The notes under the pieces were generated by a model. That model was given only the letters and a program-made list of their open reading frames with translations, had not been told where the DNA came from and made no database searches. Below, piece after piece: positions 43,341 to 53,560 of a DNA stretch of 55,000 nucleotides (the first letter of the stretch is position 1; every line of letters begins with the position of its first letter). This DNA is from Prorocentrum cordatum (lineage: Eukaryota > Sar > Dinophyceae > Prorocentrales > Prorocentraceae). Where the stretch lies: assembly GCA_963575745.1 (NCBI GenBank), contig CAUYUJ010003891.1, positions 833,193-888,192 on the forward strand, written 5' to 3'. Made by a program: the position numbers and the translations under genes.

Positions 43341-43763
43341 GGTTTCTTCATCCACCTGCTCCGCGCACGTGACGAAGAATGCGAGGAACGGTGAGTAGTC
43401 GTCCTCGTTGGCGCACTCCTGGAAGATGCCACTGGCGATCTCGCCGTCAAAGGTGTTGCACGTCTGGGCAATCCCTGAGGCGTCGTCTACTGAGAACGAC
43501 TTCAGGAAACTTGTCCACACGCGGTACTCGTTGCACCTCGCGCGCTCGTGGCTAACCGCCACAACCCCTGCCAACTGCGCACCCACGGCCGCAACATCCT
43601 TGTCGTGGGTCAGCGAATACTCGTGCTCCTTCTTGTCCGACCTCTGCTTGAAACGGCTCTTCAGAACCAAATAGCAGACCATGTCGTCTGTCGGCAAGCA
43701 ACCGTCTTGCCCTGACCCAGCAGGTGCCGGATCCAATTCTCGTTGTTCTCGGAGCATGCGCAT
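43320..43763 (-). pseudogene. Unknown minus-strand coding fragment, 3' part
   Basis: Reads GSGQDGCLPTDDMVCYLVLK, then KKEHEYSLTHDKDVAAVGAQ, then RVWTSFLKSFSVDDASGIAQ and SGIFQECANEDDYSPFLAFF, ending in a Lys/Arg/Glu run where it enters the CCT tract. Clearly protein-like, but no family is recognised. Gene end not visible because of the microsatellite. Confidence 0.4.
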
Positions 43764-43793
43764 GCTTTCGTGCTGCGCCTGATGGGTCTCGAG

Positions 43794-44606
43794 CTACGCC
43801 GAGTCCTGCTGCATCTTCTGGACGCGAGGCTTCTCGACGTCACGGATGCACGCCAGCGGCGGGCGACGCCGTTGAAAGATACCGTCGAAGTAAATGATGT
43901 CCTCGATGTCCACCCAAGCGTGGTAGCCTTCTCCCGCTGGACTTCCCTTGACGTCCTCGCAGCCCTTCCAGATCATCGGTGCTTCGCTTGTGGCCCAGGG
44001 TCCGCGGGGCGCTCCAGGTGGAAGATCCCGAAATTCCGGCGGTTGGGTTTGATCTGGTCGGCGAGGGCAAGTAGCTCCACCAGGGCGTCCAGGCGCACGC
44101 CCAGGCCACTCCTCCATGAGTTCCCTGCATGCTGCGAGTCGAGCGGCACAATCGAAGGAAGCATTCCCGTTTCTCGGGCAATGCCCATGTCTCTCCTGTC
44201 GATCCTTCCGCCTGGAGCGGCGACCTGGAAAGGTTGTCCAGCCTTCTTGCTCCGACGGCGGGACAGGGCAAATGCGCTTCCGTAACTGTTCGCAACCAAT
44301 GTAAAGTCCAACGGATCCGACGTACCTCGGCCCGGGGAGATTCTGCTCGTCGTCGATCTGTTCTGTCTGCCCTGCAGGATCTCGAACCACATCTCGCTCG
44401 ACGGCCTCCGACGCGGCCGACGAACTAGCGGGTGATGCTGCAGCCTGCTCCTCGGCCGGAGGCCGAGACTTCGCTTGCGCCTCGGGCTTCGACTCGAGCA
44501 CCTTCGGAATCGCAAGCCGCTGCTGCTGCTGCTGCTGCGGGCCGCCGGCTGAATGGTCATCGGGCGTTCTGCCCGGCCGTCCACCGCTGGGATCCTTCTC
44601 GATCAT
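43794..44606 (-). pseudogene. Unknown minus-strand coding fragment, middle part
   Basis: A Gln run (CTG repeat near 44520) and SKPEAQAKSRPPAEEQAAAS open it. Protein-like sequence moves to a second frame from about 44320 (DFTLVANSYGSAFALSRRRS; PNRRNFGIFHLERPADPG) and returns to the first near 43985 (GYHAWVDIEDIIYFDGIF, stop 43794). Two frame changes suggest decay. Same strand and spacing as the flanking fragments, so probably one gene. No family is recognised. Confidence 0.4.
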
Positions 44607-44799
44607 GCCCCCTGTCGCCTCCGCTTGGATCGATTTCCATCGCGTCGTCGCCCTTCTCGGAGTTGTCCATGTTCTTTGTCTCGTGGGCCAACCGACGTTT
44701 CTTGTTATCGGCCCCCCTCGTCTCGAATGCTTCCTCGGCCAGAGGTCGTCCGCGCTTTCCGAAGGGCACTCGGCCGGGACTTCTCTTCGCCGGCTCTCG

Positions 44800-44822
44800 C
44801 CCCCCCCCCCCCCCCCCCCCCC
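44800..44822. repeat. Poly-C run of 23
   Basis: Uninterrupted C23, inside or beside the minus-strand coding fragments, where it reads as poly-Gly. Confidence 0.95.
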
Positions 44823-44829
44823 GTGGCAT

Positions 44830-45482
44830 CAAAGAGGTCAGCGAGCACGCGGAAGTTGGACCTCCGATCCTGGATGGCGCACTCGATCCGACAGATCCTC
44901 ACGCGCAAGCGCGTCTCGTCTTGAAGTAACGATTCCAATCGCCCCAAGCGTGAAACTCTCATGCCGACTGCGATGGTCGGTTCATCCGGGATATCTGGGC
45001 CCGCTGCGTCTCGGATCTCACCGCGAAGCGATCGAGAAAATCCGGGGCTCATCTACACGCAGCCCTCTCGGGTGCCCTCAACCACTTCTGGAACCGCTAT
45101 CTCCGCGACATTCGTCTCGGGCACTTGCAGTTGCTTCCGGGCGCGAGCAAGCCCATCTCTGCTTCGCGGCGCTGCTGAATGAGGGCGACCCTGCTCTGGC
45201 CCATCTCCAAATAGCGGTCGAGTTTGACCTGCTGGGCCTCGGCACGGGCCTCGCCCCCTTGTTTTTTTCCAAGGCGGCGATCGCCTGCCTCCGCGCGAGA
45301 GGTCCTCCTTCAGCGCGGTCCATAGCGTCGATGGCCACTGCCGCTCGACGAATCTCGATCTCTAAATTTTCGCTGGCAGCCATCACCAGAGTCACATGGC
45401 CATGGGGGTGGCTCACGTTTGGAGGGGACTCCGAAGGCATCCACTCCGCAGGGATAGACAGAGGAAGATCTAGATCATCCAC
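44830..45482 (-). pseudogene. Unknown minus-strand coding fragment with helical segment
   Basis: Begins MDDLDLPLSIPAEWMPSE; helical EIRRAAVAIDAMDRAEG and LARRQAIAALEKNK. At a T7/A7 run (about 45260) the reading moves frame to AEAQQVKLDRYLEMGQSRVA and LIQQRREAEMGLLA. A third frame gives DIPDEPTIAVGMRVSRLGRL and QDETRLRVRICRIECAIQDR. Possibly coiled-coil. No family is recognised. Confidence 0.4.
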
Positions 45483-46190
45483 ATGTTTTCAATAAGCCCA
45501 CTGTGCTCCTCGATCCTGTGGGCTCGATTCTCGTTTCCGGCCCGACGCGCAATGGTCTTCGCATCCGCGATGCCCGCCACCCTCTGTCTCGACCGAAGGG
45601 GGGGGGCCAGAACCGACATCTTGCATCGGCTCGCAGTCTGCGCCATCGCTCTCGGAGGTCCCACGGGCGATCACACCGCTGCCCTTCGAGCTGCCGAAAC
45701 GAGATTGAGGGGAAGGAAGGATGAGGCATGGCCGCAGGTTGCCGGCCGGCCGCGCACCTCATCTTCGACGTCTGCGGCGCCCAGGGCGCACTGACCAAAT
45801 GGGGCGGTATGGTCGTCCCCGGGGCGCGTCTGCTCCAGAGCCCTCTGAAGAAACTTCAGGTGAGTCTGCAGCCGGCGAGTCGCTTGCTCGCCAGCTCGAA
45901 ACTGCCGAAAATAAGTTGGACCCAGCTGGAGCTGAGCCCTCGGCGGAGGGCGAAGCGGGAGCCTGTCTTACACAGCTTTGACGTCCAGCGAGGGGGCCGC
46001 CGGCCGCTCCGACCGGCTGCCCACCCGAGCTGTCCTCTGTTTCGTCCTTCAAGTCGAAGAACTCCCGGTCTTCCTCCAAATCGCGACAGACGTCGTCGCC
46101 GCCGGAGTCGACCTTTTCCTCCTCGGAGTTGGCGGGGGACCTCAGCAAATCGTGGATCGATCCTCCTTCTACTAGCAGCGTGGCTCCGCG
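45483..46190 (-). pseudogene. Unknown minus-strand coding fragment, acidic N-terminal part
   Basis: From about 46190 the minus frame reads VEGGSIHDLLRSPANSEEEK, then VCRDLEEDREFFDLKDETED; then it is Ala/Ser/Gly-rich. It may be the first exon of the 43.3-46.2 kb gene. The part at 45483-45750 has no clear frame. Confidence 0.3.
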
Positions 46191-46591
46191 GGCTGGAGGG
46201 GCCCCAGCAGCGAGACTAGACTCGCGGTTGTCGGCGGCGGCGCAAAACAGCGCGACGACGCGACCCTGGCAACTGCAGCCTGGGGAAGATAATAAAACAT
46301 TACACGCGTAAGAGGCAGACGCGGGCGTAGGCAGAGACGAGGCGCTGCAGGTAACGCACGAGACGACGAAGTAGGGGTAGGAGTGGTAAGTTTCGAAATA
46401 TGTTCTCTCGGATTGCGTTTGCCAGTAAGTTGGTCGATGAGCCTTCTGCCGTTCCGTGTCTTCCTTTTCTCCGGAAATATGTAGCTTGACCTTCTGCGTA
46501 ACTTCGAATAGAGGCTGCGCGTTGCCCCGCTGCTCAATTGAACCATCCGCAGGACTAAGTTCGCGCGGGAATCGGCGACGCTACCCGCCGA
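46191..46591. other. No gene recognised
   Basis: Between the minus-strand fragments and family B copy 3. A 124-codon minus frame has no domain. Confidence 0.4.
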
Positions 46592-47353
46592 AATCCCATC
46601 AGCCCTCTGGGCGTCGGTGGTTTAGGGCGTTTCCTCTCCCGTCCCTCCCTCTTCCCTTCGCGGAGGGGTTTGCCCCCCCGCTACCCCCTCCCCGCGGGCC
46701 TGGGCGCGGGGGGGCGCGCGGGCAGTTAGAGCGCCCAAAACGGCCTCGGCGAGGAAGCCCAAATCATCAGTTTCACAAAGGTGTTGGCCCATTTTGGCCT
46801 CCTGGGGGGGGGGGGGGGGGGGGGCGCGATTGAAGACCCCCTCCTCCGCTGCGCGATCTCCTCCAAGATGGCCCCAAGAAGCGCCCCGGAGGCCCCGAGA
46901 GGTCCCAAGATGGCCTATGCGGCCCCGAGAGCCCCCCCCCCCCCTCCCCGAGGCGCCCGAGACCCCGAAGAGCCCCCCAAGATCGCCGAGAGACCCCCAA
47001 GACGCCCCAAGAGACCGCCAAGAATCGCCCAAGAGATACCCCAAGAGGCTCCGAGAGGCATCCAAGAGACCTCTGGCCCTTGTGCTTGCCCTCCTCCTCC
47101 TCCTGTTCCTCCTGCCTGCTCCTGCTCCTTCTCTTCCTCCTCCTCCTCCTCCTCCTCCGCCTCCTCCTCTTCCGATTCATCCTCCTTCTTCCCACTCCCT
47201 CATCCATCCATCCATCCACCTCCTCCTTCTCCTCCTCGCACCTGTGCCCGGTTCGGTCGCCCTCCACTTTGCGGCCGCGCTTCCCTGATCACCTCAACTC
47301 GCCTGGACATCGTCTCTGGATGGGCTAGTGGGGATGCGCGAAACGTCTAGAAT
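46592..47353 (+). mobile_element. Dispersed repeat family B, copy 3
   Basis: Same order as copy 2: AAATCCCATCAGCCCTCTGG, GGCGTCGGTGGTTTAGGGCG, CCTCGGCGAGGAAGCCCAAA, a run of 21 G (46804-46824), CCAAGAGGCCCC units, CCT tract (47090-47180), CATCCATCCATCC, CTTCCCTGATCACCTCAACT, GGATGGGCTAGTGGGGA and GTCTAGAAT. No flanking duplication is seen. Confidence 0.75.
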
Positions 47354-47454
47354 TGCCAACTAAGTCCCGAATAACGGCTATTTCCCAAGCTGTTCATTCT
47401 CCGTAGAAGCAAACTGCCCCCGATTGAAACAGTCGCGCAGCGACTTGGCATCGG

Positions 47455-47990
47455 TCATCGCAATGTCCAGATCAGGTTATGCTCCGTGATCGTCGTCGCT
47501 CGCATCTCCCACTTCATGGCGCGGCGGCCCGGGAGCTCGCGCCGGTAATCTTCCAGCACAGCAGCCCATGAAGTAACCCAATCAGACTTGGCGTTTGCTT
47601 CGACCACCAGAGTGGAACTTCCAGCGCGGTCAGTTTCATGTAAATGCCGAGTGAGAATGCGAACGCCCGCTTCTTTGCCAGCGAGAAAATCCGGATCTGC
47701 GGCGCAGATCACGCTGCCTGTCTGGGGGCGCCCCTGCCCCGCCATATCCAGCCCAGAACCACTCAAAGTGACCCGGCGGAGCCAGGAGAAGGGCACGGAA
47801 TTGAGGGTGATCGTGGCGTTGACATCCTCGAGGCGTCGCAAAGCGGCAGCGGCTTCAATCGGGCCCTTCAACTCGGAAATTACGCAAAGTACGACTCAAG
47901 AGAGACGCGTCTTCAGAGCCATTAGGCAGTCCCTGCCAGGGCGCCCACTTGAGTTCGCGCAGTCCACGCATAGCGCCATCGAGAACGACC
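47455..47990 (-). pseudogene. Ty1/copia RNase H and end of RT
   Basis: The frame GPIEAAAALRRLEDVNATIT through WLRRVTLSGSGLDMAGQGRP, TGSVICAADPDFLAGKEAGV and RAGSSTLVVEANAKSD matches the copia RNase H layout (AALRRL linker, QTGSV, AD..L.G, STL..E with the catalytic Glu). An in-frame stop lies just upstream. Before it, CANSSGRPGRDCLMAL resembles the conserved end of the copia RT. On the minus strand this is the 3' end of the element; no LTR was recognised below 47455. Confidence 0.65.
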
Positions 47991-48227
47991 CCCCCCCAAA
48001 TAGCCTCCGAAATCCAAAGGATTTGCCCCGCAATTTCTCACTGTTTGAAATCATGCAGCGCTGGGCGCGCAGGCCCGCCTGCAAGGGCCCCTGGCGAGCG
48101 TCCGCGCTGAACAAAACTTCGCGGCGGCCGTCGCCATCGTCACCGCCAAGACCACATGATAACACATGTTACAATCATCATCGGGCTGAGGGCGCGTCAG
48201 CCTGCGTCGCCGCACATCGACTCTTTG

Positions 48228-48978
48228 CCGCGGCCGAGCGCTGCGAGCTCCCAGCACCATTCGTCGACAGCTGTCAACAGCAAAACAACCGAAATGGCAT
48301 GTAAAGGGCCGCCGGGAAGGCCGCCAAAAAAGCCGCCGAAATCGTCGCCAAAATCGCCGCCGGAATTGCCGCCGAAATCGCGGTCGAAATCGCCGCCAAA
48401 ACTGCCGTCGAAATCGCCGCCGAACTTGCCGCCGAACTCGCCGCCGAAATCGCCGCCGAAATTGTCGCCGAACGCGCCGCCGAAATCGCCGCCGAAATTG
48501 CCGCCTAACTTGCCGTCGAACTTGCCGCCGACATTGCCGCCGAAATTGTCGCCAAAATACACGCAAACTCCGCCGCAATAGCCGCCGAAATTCAGCCGCC
48601 GAAATCGCTGCCGAAATTCAGCCGCCGACATTGTCATTGCCCTGTCCCAAGCGAGATCGCTGTTTTATTAACCACGATGACGCCGCGGACAGGAGCATAG
48701 AGTCGCTGCCAAGGTCAAAATTTGGCAACTTCTCAACGGCGGAATCCAAACTTTCGGCTGAAATTTCGGCGGCACTTTCGGCGGCGAGTTCGGCGGCAAT
48801 TTCGGCGGCGATTTCGGCGGCAATTTCGTCGGCAACTTCGGCGGCAATTCCGGCGGCCCTGTCGACGGCTCTTTCGGCGGCCCTTCCGGCGGCAATTTCG
48901 GCGGCCCTTTCGACGGCTCTGCTTTTGACAACAGTCGACAATGGCCGCCGGGAGCTCTCGGCGCTCGGCGGCCCCGGC
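48228..48978. repeat. Large foldback repeat inside the copia element
   Basis: Left arm: GGCCGAGCGCTGCGAGCTCC through GTCGACAGCTGTCAACAGC (48228-48290), then about 25 units of GCCGCCGAAATC (48307-48612). Right arm: units of TTCGGCGGCAAT (about 48745-48916), then the inverse of the left flank, CAACAGTCGACAATGG through GGGAGCTCTCGGCGCTCGGC (to about 48978). Spacer 48613-48744. The 12-bp units give SPPK, AAEI or related frames, not genes. Confidence 0.85.
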
Positions 48979-49102
48979 GGGCCCCGAGCGGGCCCTCGAA
49001 AGGCCTCGCGAGATTGAGTTTGCGAAGTAGCTCGAGTCGCGCGTGATTGGCACGCGAGAGCATGCGCAACGCGCGAAGTGAATGCCACGCATGAAGGGAA
49101 TG

Positions 49103-50588
49103 TCAGCACGCGCTAGAACGCACCGGAAAACCACCGCGCGGCAGGGCGCTCCTGCACATTGGAATCGTCAAAGAAACAATTTCGTTTGGAATAGCTCTCG
49201 GCGCGCGCCCCTTTTCGTCTCCGAAAAAGGAGCGACTACGAACGTTCATTTCATCCAGCGCGGCCGGTAATTCAGGGTCTTTGCAGCGCCCGCGCGGCGG
49301 GTGGATAGGTCGCGCTCGTTGCGCGAGATATCGCGCCATGAAAATCGTGCAATTGCCTGCTCTATGATGCCGGAACGCCCGTCCGCCGTACCCAGTGGCG
49401 CCATCCGTGAACTCTGTCCGTTTTCCGAACTGGAAGCGCTTGCGGAGGCGCGACATGGCATCGAACGACTTATCTCCAGCACCGCCCCCCCCTGTTTCGA
49501 TGGCGACGAGTCCAGAAAATCGCTCCTTGCGACAGTCAATTGTCTCGCGCATTAGCGCAGAGCACGGTGCGAGAAAGCGTCGAATAAAACCGCATACTTT
49601 GAAAACTGTCAGAAGGCGTCTGCGCCTGCCGGGAGAGCCCGTAAACGAACCATAAACCTCTGCCAGCAATTCGATAACGACCCACTCGTTCGGGTCTTCT
49701 CCAAGGGCACCACCGGCAGGGGGTGAGGCGCGTAGAAATTCCCCCCGCCCGTTGCGCATCCCATGCGTTTAAAATGGACTGTACGTCGCCAACCCACGTT
49801 TCGGCCATGATAGAGGACGAACATCGCAGAGCAAGAGGGACGTCTGAGGTCGAATGGGTAGGCGCGGCACGGTTGAGCACGCCGCTGTCTGGGTCATAAA
49901 ACCCTTGAATGGCCCATCTGGACATAGCATCGTAGTTCTTGGGCACAGACAGGTCGTTGAGCCAGTTGTCGCAGTCAACCTCTGTGTCTTTACACTTATC
50001 ATTCCAGCGAGATGAAATTGACACTTGGTGGATATTTGCGGCGGGTGTCATCAGCAGCTGCTCCTCGACGCACGCGAACGCCCTTGTGCAATCAGGGCCG
50101 GCGGCGCATATATCTGACCAATATTTCAATATGCTTTCTTTCTGGCCAGTGGAACGCCTCTTCAGATGTTCAAGTAACGGATTGGCAATCACCTCTTCCT
50201 CGGCGCGCTTTTTCAAAATGCAGGGCGATCTTGAAGCGTCCATTAAAAGCCGCTTCGGACTGTCGAGCAATGTAAATATCGTCAAAGTTTGGGGCTTTGA
50301 GCGGCCCCAATAAATCATCTGCTGCCTGTGCATGATGGTTGCTGTCCATGTAGTAAATAGCAAGCTCGTCCGCAGAGATCGCCGCTGCTGGTGCAGCAGT
50401 GGTCGGTGCTGAAGTGGTAGATATGACGCCGCAGCAGCAATCCAAGGCATTCCCGAACCTTGCGCCGTCGCGCAGGATGCTCCATCCGGCGTGACCGGCA
50501 CAGACACTGGTTCACTTTGCGGCTCGACAGATGCTGTCGAGTCGCGGTTGCACCTGTCCGTCAGTGCTTCGTGGTGCCAGTCGAGCAA
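49103..50588 (-). pseudogene. Ty1/copia reverse transcriptase, decayed
   Basis: On the minus strand the frame reads RWAIQGFYDPDSGVLNRAAP and PTHSTSDVPLALRC, then VGDVQSILNAW, the copia motif A region with its Asp (near 49790). After a frame change it goes on as GEDPNEWVVIELLAEVYGSF, RFLAPCSALMRE and LVAIETGGGGAGDKSF. The last is where copia RTs of dinoflagellates carry an Asp-Asp pair; here it is Gly-Gly in a G/C homopolymer (about 49480-49500), so the enzyme is dead. RKRFQFGK and ARYLAQRARPI follow. Upstream (50170-50445) another frame reads ADELAIYYMDSNHHAQAADD. Several frameshifts. Confidence 0.7.
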
Positions 50589-50661
50589 GTCCTTTCTCGG
50601 CCAGAAGGTCTGGTTATTCTGGAGATGTTTCTTGTGGTTCTAGGTCCGAGTCATCCAGAAC

Positions 50662-51608
50662 CTAATCGGCGCCTGCTACATCCGGGCCTTCCCTGGCAAC
50701 GTCGACGCAACGGCGAGCGCCGCGGGTTCGCCCAGGGCCGACCATAAGGTCATGGAGGCAACGGCTGACCATCTCGATGCCTCGGCTCTCGTCCCGGGTG
50801 GCGCCCCGCGTCTGCTCGGTCGACGCGCGCCGCAGCGCCGAGCGCGCATCGATCCAGGCACCGCCAGGCGGGTGGGATGATAACACCGGACCCAAACCAT
50901 CTCCCAGAGCCCACTCGTCCTCGTCTTCAAACAAGCGCGAGCTGGCCCTCGGTGAAGCCAGGCGGCCGGTGACGCTCGCGGAGAACTCGACGTAGACGGG
51001 TTCGGCCATCCATAGCAGTCCAGGCATTCATGGCTGCCCGTCGTAGGCCTTCAGCACGGTGGAAATCTGATACCAGATCGGTAGGGAGGCACCGGGGATC
51101 GATGGGGCCATCGGAGAAGAATGTCGCTGGCAAACGTCGTGTAAAACCGAAACCCGCTGCATAGGCGAAGTCCGCTCCAGTTCAGGTAGCGGCAGCGCGC
51201 CGAGCAACGAGACTTCCCCGCGGCGTGGAAATTCAACGAATTCGCTCGGGGCTACTTCCGGCACGCCAAGAATGCGTCCCCAACATGCTTGCCACACTAC
51301 TCATGCTGACTTCTCTGCTCCCACACGTCCAAACAGCTGAAACGAGGTGCGCCAAATAGGATTGATCCACAAGTGCGGGGCGCCATCCCATGGATTCTCG
51401 ACGTCGACCAAATCAAGACCGACAACATGATTGAAACGATAAGACTTCGGAGCAGCGGCAGGGCGGCGACCGCACGGTCGCGGGCTTCAAACTCATCGCG
51501 CAGAAAGTTTGGCAGCACCCAGCGTGCTACTTCAGGCTTGGCGTTGCCGCGCCTCTGGAGTCGAGCGACATCCCCATTGCTAAGATGGCCAGAATTTGTT
51601 GTAGGCAA
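50662..51608 (-). pseudogene. Ty1/copia integrase, decayed
   Basis: The N-terminal part reads HLSNGDVARLQRRGNAKPEV (zinc-binding region). The core, in the next frame, has KSYRFNHVVGLDLVDVENPW with the first catalytic Asp (near 51420) and WRTSFQLF. A stop at about 51301 follows; then LGVPEVAPSEFVEF, where the second Asp is not visible. The C-terminal part reads AWTAMDGRTRLRRVLRER and GGAWIDARSALRRASTEQTR. Order and spacing fit an integrase between protease and RT. At least three frame breaks. Confidence 0.65.
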
Positions 51609-51629
51609 GCTTGAGGTCCGCCTGCTGGT

Positions 51630-52702
51630 CTACTTAGACCACTCGGGCTGAACAGGAATGTCGTCGTCGTCGCCGTCAGGTTCAGCATCGGGATCGTCAA
51701 CAATAATCCCCTTCGAGCACATTTTCTTCAAGGGCCGCTTCCAAGCTCCGATGGCGGTCTGCCGCGGAATCAACCGCCAGGAACTCGCGCGGACCTCGGC
51801 TGCTCCGAGCGATTTCCGATCCACCCGGAGTACCTTCAAGCTCGCCCACGCGCTTGCCGGAAACAAGCCCAGCCAAGCTCGCGCAAGTAGCGCCTAGGGA
51901 AATGAGCTGCCCGCCCTGGCTGGGGCAGGTGCTCCGCGGCAAGATGCCCGCCGGCAATGCGCCAGCGATCATCGTGCTATCGGTGGCCCTTCGGTAGAAG
52001 ACGGCTCGGCCGATCCACTTCTTGCTCGGAGAGCAGCGCCGGCAAAAATCGCCCCGCGCTTCACGAATGAATTCGGCAGCCCCGTCGGGGTAGAGAACTT
52101 CGGCCCTCCGCTCGTCGGGGGCCTCATCTGCAGAAGGAGATCCGACGGCGGCGGTATTTGTGAAGAAGGATTCGCGGGGCCCGCGACGCACTCGGACGCG
52201 CCTCCAAAAGTCGCCCCCCCCCGACTGCCTCGAAACCGCCCCCGTCCACCATGGCCGCCCGCATCTCGCGGGGCGCGGCGTGCATCGCCAAGCGCAGGAA
52301 TCCTGGTTGAGTCGCCGCCTCGACTAACTCGCGGGTCTTTACGCGCCACTCGCAGTGCTTGAAGTCCCTCTCGTAATTATCCCTGAAAGCGCGGCCCGCG
52401 TGCATCCCGGCAGTCGCCAGCTCGTCGCTGCGTGGCGCCCCGGCCCGAAGATGATCTGTAACAGGGTGCTTCATCCAGCGCATCTGGCACGCGTCGCGCG
52501 TCCACCAGAAGCCCGGCGTTGCCCTGGTGGCGCGCGCCGTTCTCCGGGCGAAGACAGATAGCCTGCTCGGCAGTCTGCTTGCCATCGCCGTCCAACAGCA
52601 AGACCACGAACACTTCCGGTCTCTGATCTCCAAGACTCGAGCGAACGGCCTCGGGCCGTGACGCTGGCGCGCGGATGGGGCAGCTTCGCTGTCCAGGTTC
52701 AC
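51630..52702 (-). pseudogene. Copia polyprotein segment between protease and integrase
   Basis: Protein-like in alternating frames: EVLYPDGAAEFIREARGDFC, FYRRATDSTMIAGALPAG, REFLAVDSAADRHRSLEA; upstream FRDNYERDFKHCEWRVKTRE and VFVVLLLDGDGKQTAEQAIC. I cannot assign a domain. Position and strand place it in the element. Confidence 0.45.
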
Positions 52703-53067
52703 GGCTTCCCCGACCAGGCTATGTTACGTCGCCGCGTGGGCGCGCGTTTCCGCGCGGCGCTCCGCGGCCGCGCGATCGAAGATCGCCAGGGGCGAGGCGC
52801 AGGTGGCGCCGCTTCCACGCCCGCTTCTCCGGCGCCAGGAGGGGTCGACTGGATCTCGCCGTGGTCGGCCAGGGTTCTGGTCGCGGCTGCTTCCGCGACG
52901 GGGCGCGCCCCGCGCGGCCCAGCATCGCGGCGGGCGCTAGGAGAGGCGGCGGCTGGCCGAAGGCTGGTTCGAGCCAGGGACGCCTGCGAATTCGCATAAA
53001 ACGAAACATCTCCGGACCCAGAACTCGGCGACGTCCCTGAGTCTTCGGAGAGACAGTCTTGAAATTA

Positions 53068-53560
53068 TTATCGCTGCCAACCGTCGCCTGGGAAATCAAA
53101 GATATTGATCGCGATGCGCCTGCCTGAGCCTATTTCATGCGCCCTCGACTGACTGGCGTCGAGCGCTTCCCAAGCAATGATTCCACCTGGCACGTCCAGA
53201 ACCATGCCCAACTGACGGAGCACTTCAACTGGTAGCAGAAGAGGAACGCCCACCTGGATCACGCGCACTGCGAGGGCGCCGCCGCTCTTCGCAATGACAA
53301 CTGGTAGAGTCCTGCTGGGGAAGAATTTGGTAGATCCGCCGACGCCCATGGCGTCCATCTCGAGAGAAGGTACCTGGGTGGGATTCAATCCGCGCGCGCA
53401 CCCGAGGCACTTCAAGCTCGTCGAACTGATCCTTTCCACAGGCCCCATTCCGGGCTCCAGTGTCAACCAAACCGAAGCCCATCTGAAACTGGAGCCTGAT
53501 GAAGGTTTCCCCAAGCTTGTCTGCAGTAGCGAAGATGGTAGAAGTGACAGAGCTGACCCC
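53068..53560 (-). pseudogene. Ty1/copia aspartic protease, decayed
   Basis: The catalytic motif is present as FGLVDTGARNGACG (Asp codon at 53462-53464). A neighbouring frame continues with GVGGSTKFFPSRTLPVVIAK, VGVPLLLPVEVLRQLGMVLD and INIFDFPGDGWQ, the usual run of a retroviral-type protease with its hydrophobic core and C-terminal strand. One frame change splits it, and stops follow. It would release gag, integrase and RT from the polyprotein. Confidence 0.65.

Noticed and set aside
46782-46805. CCATTTTGGC in family B copy 3 as a spliced-leader relict
   Set aside because: The same position reads CCATGTTGGC in the other family B copies, so this is a point change in the element.
48156-49109. 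Pro/Lys- and Ala/Glu-rich ORFs in the foldback
   Set aside because: They read 12-bp units of an inverted array; both strands and several frames are equally open.
52960-52985. GGTTCGAGCC as a tRNA B box
   Set aside because: No A box, acceptor stem or cloverleaf around it; it lies in copia-derived sequence.
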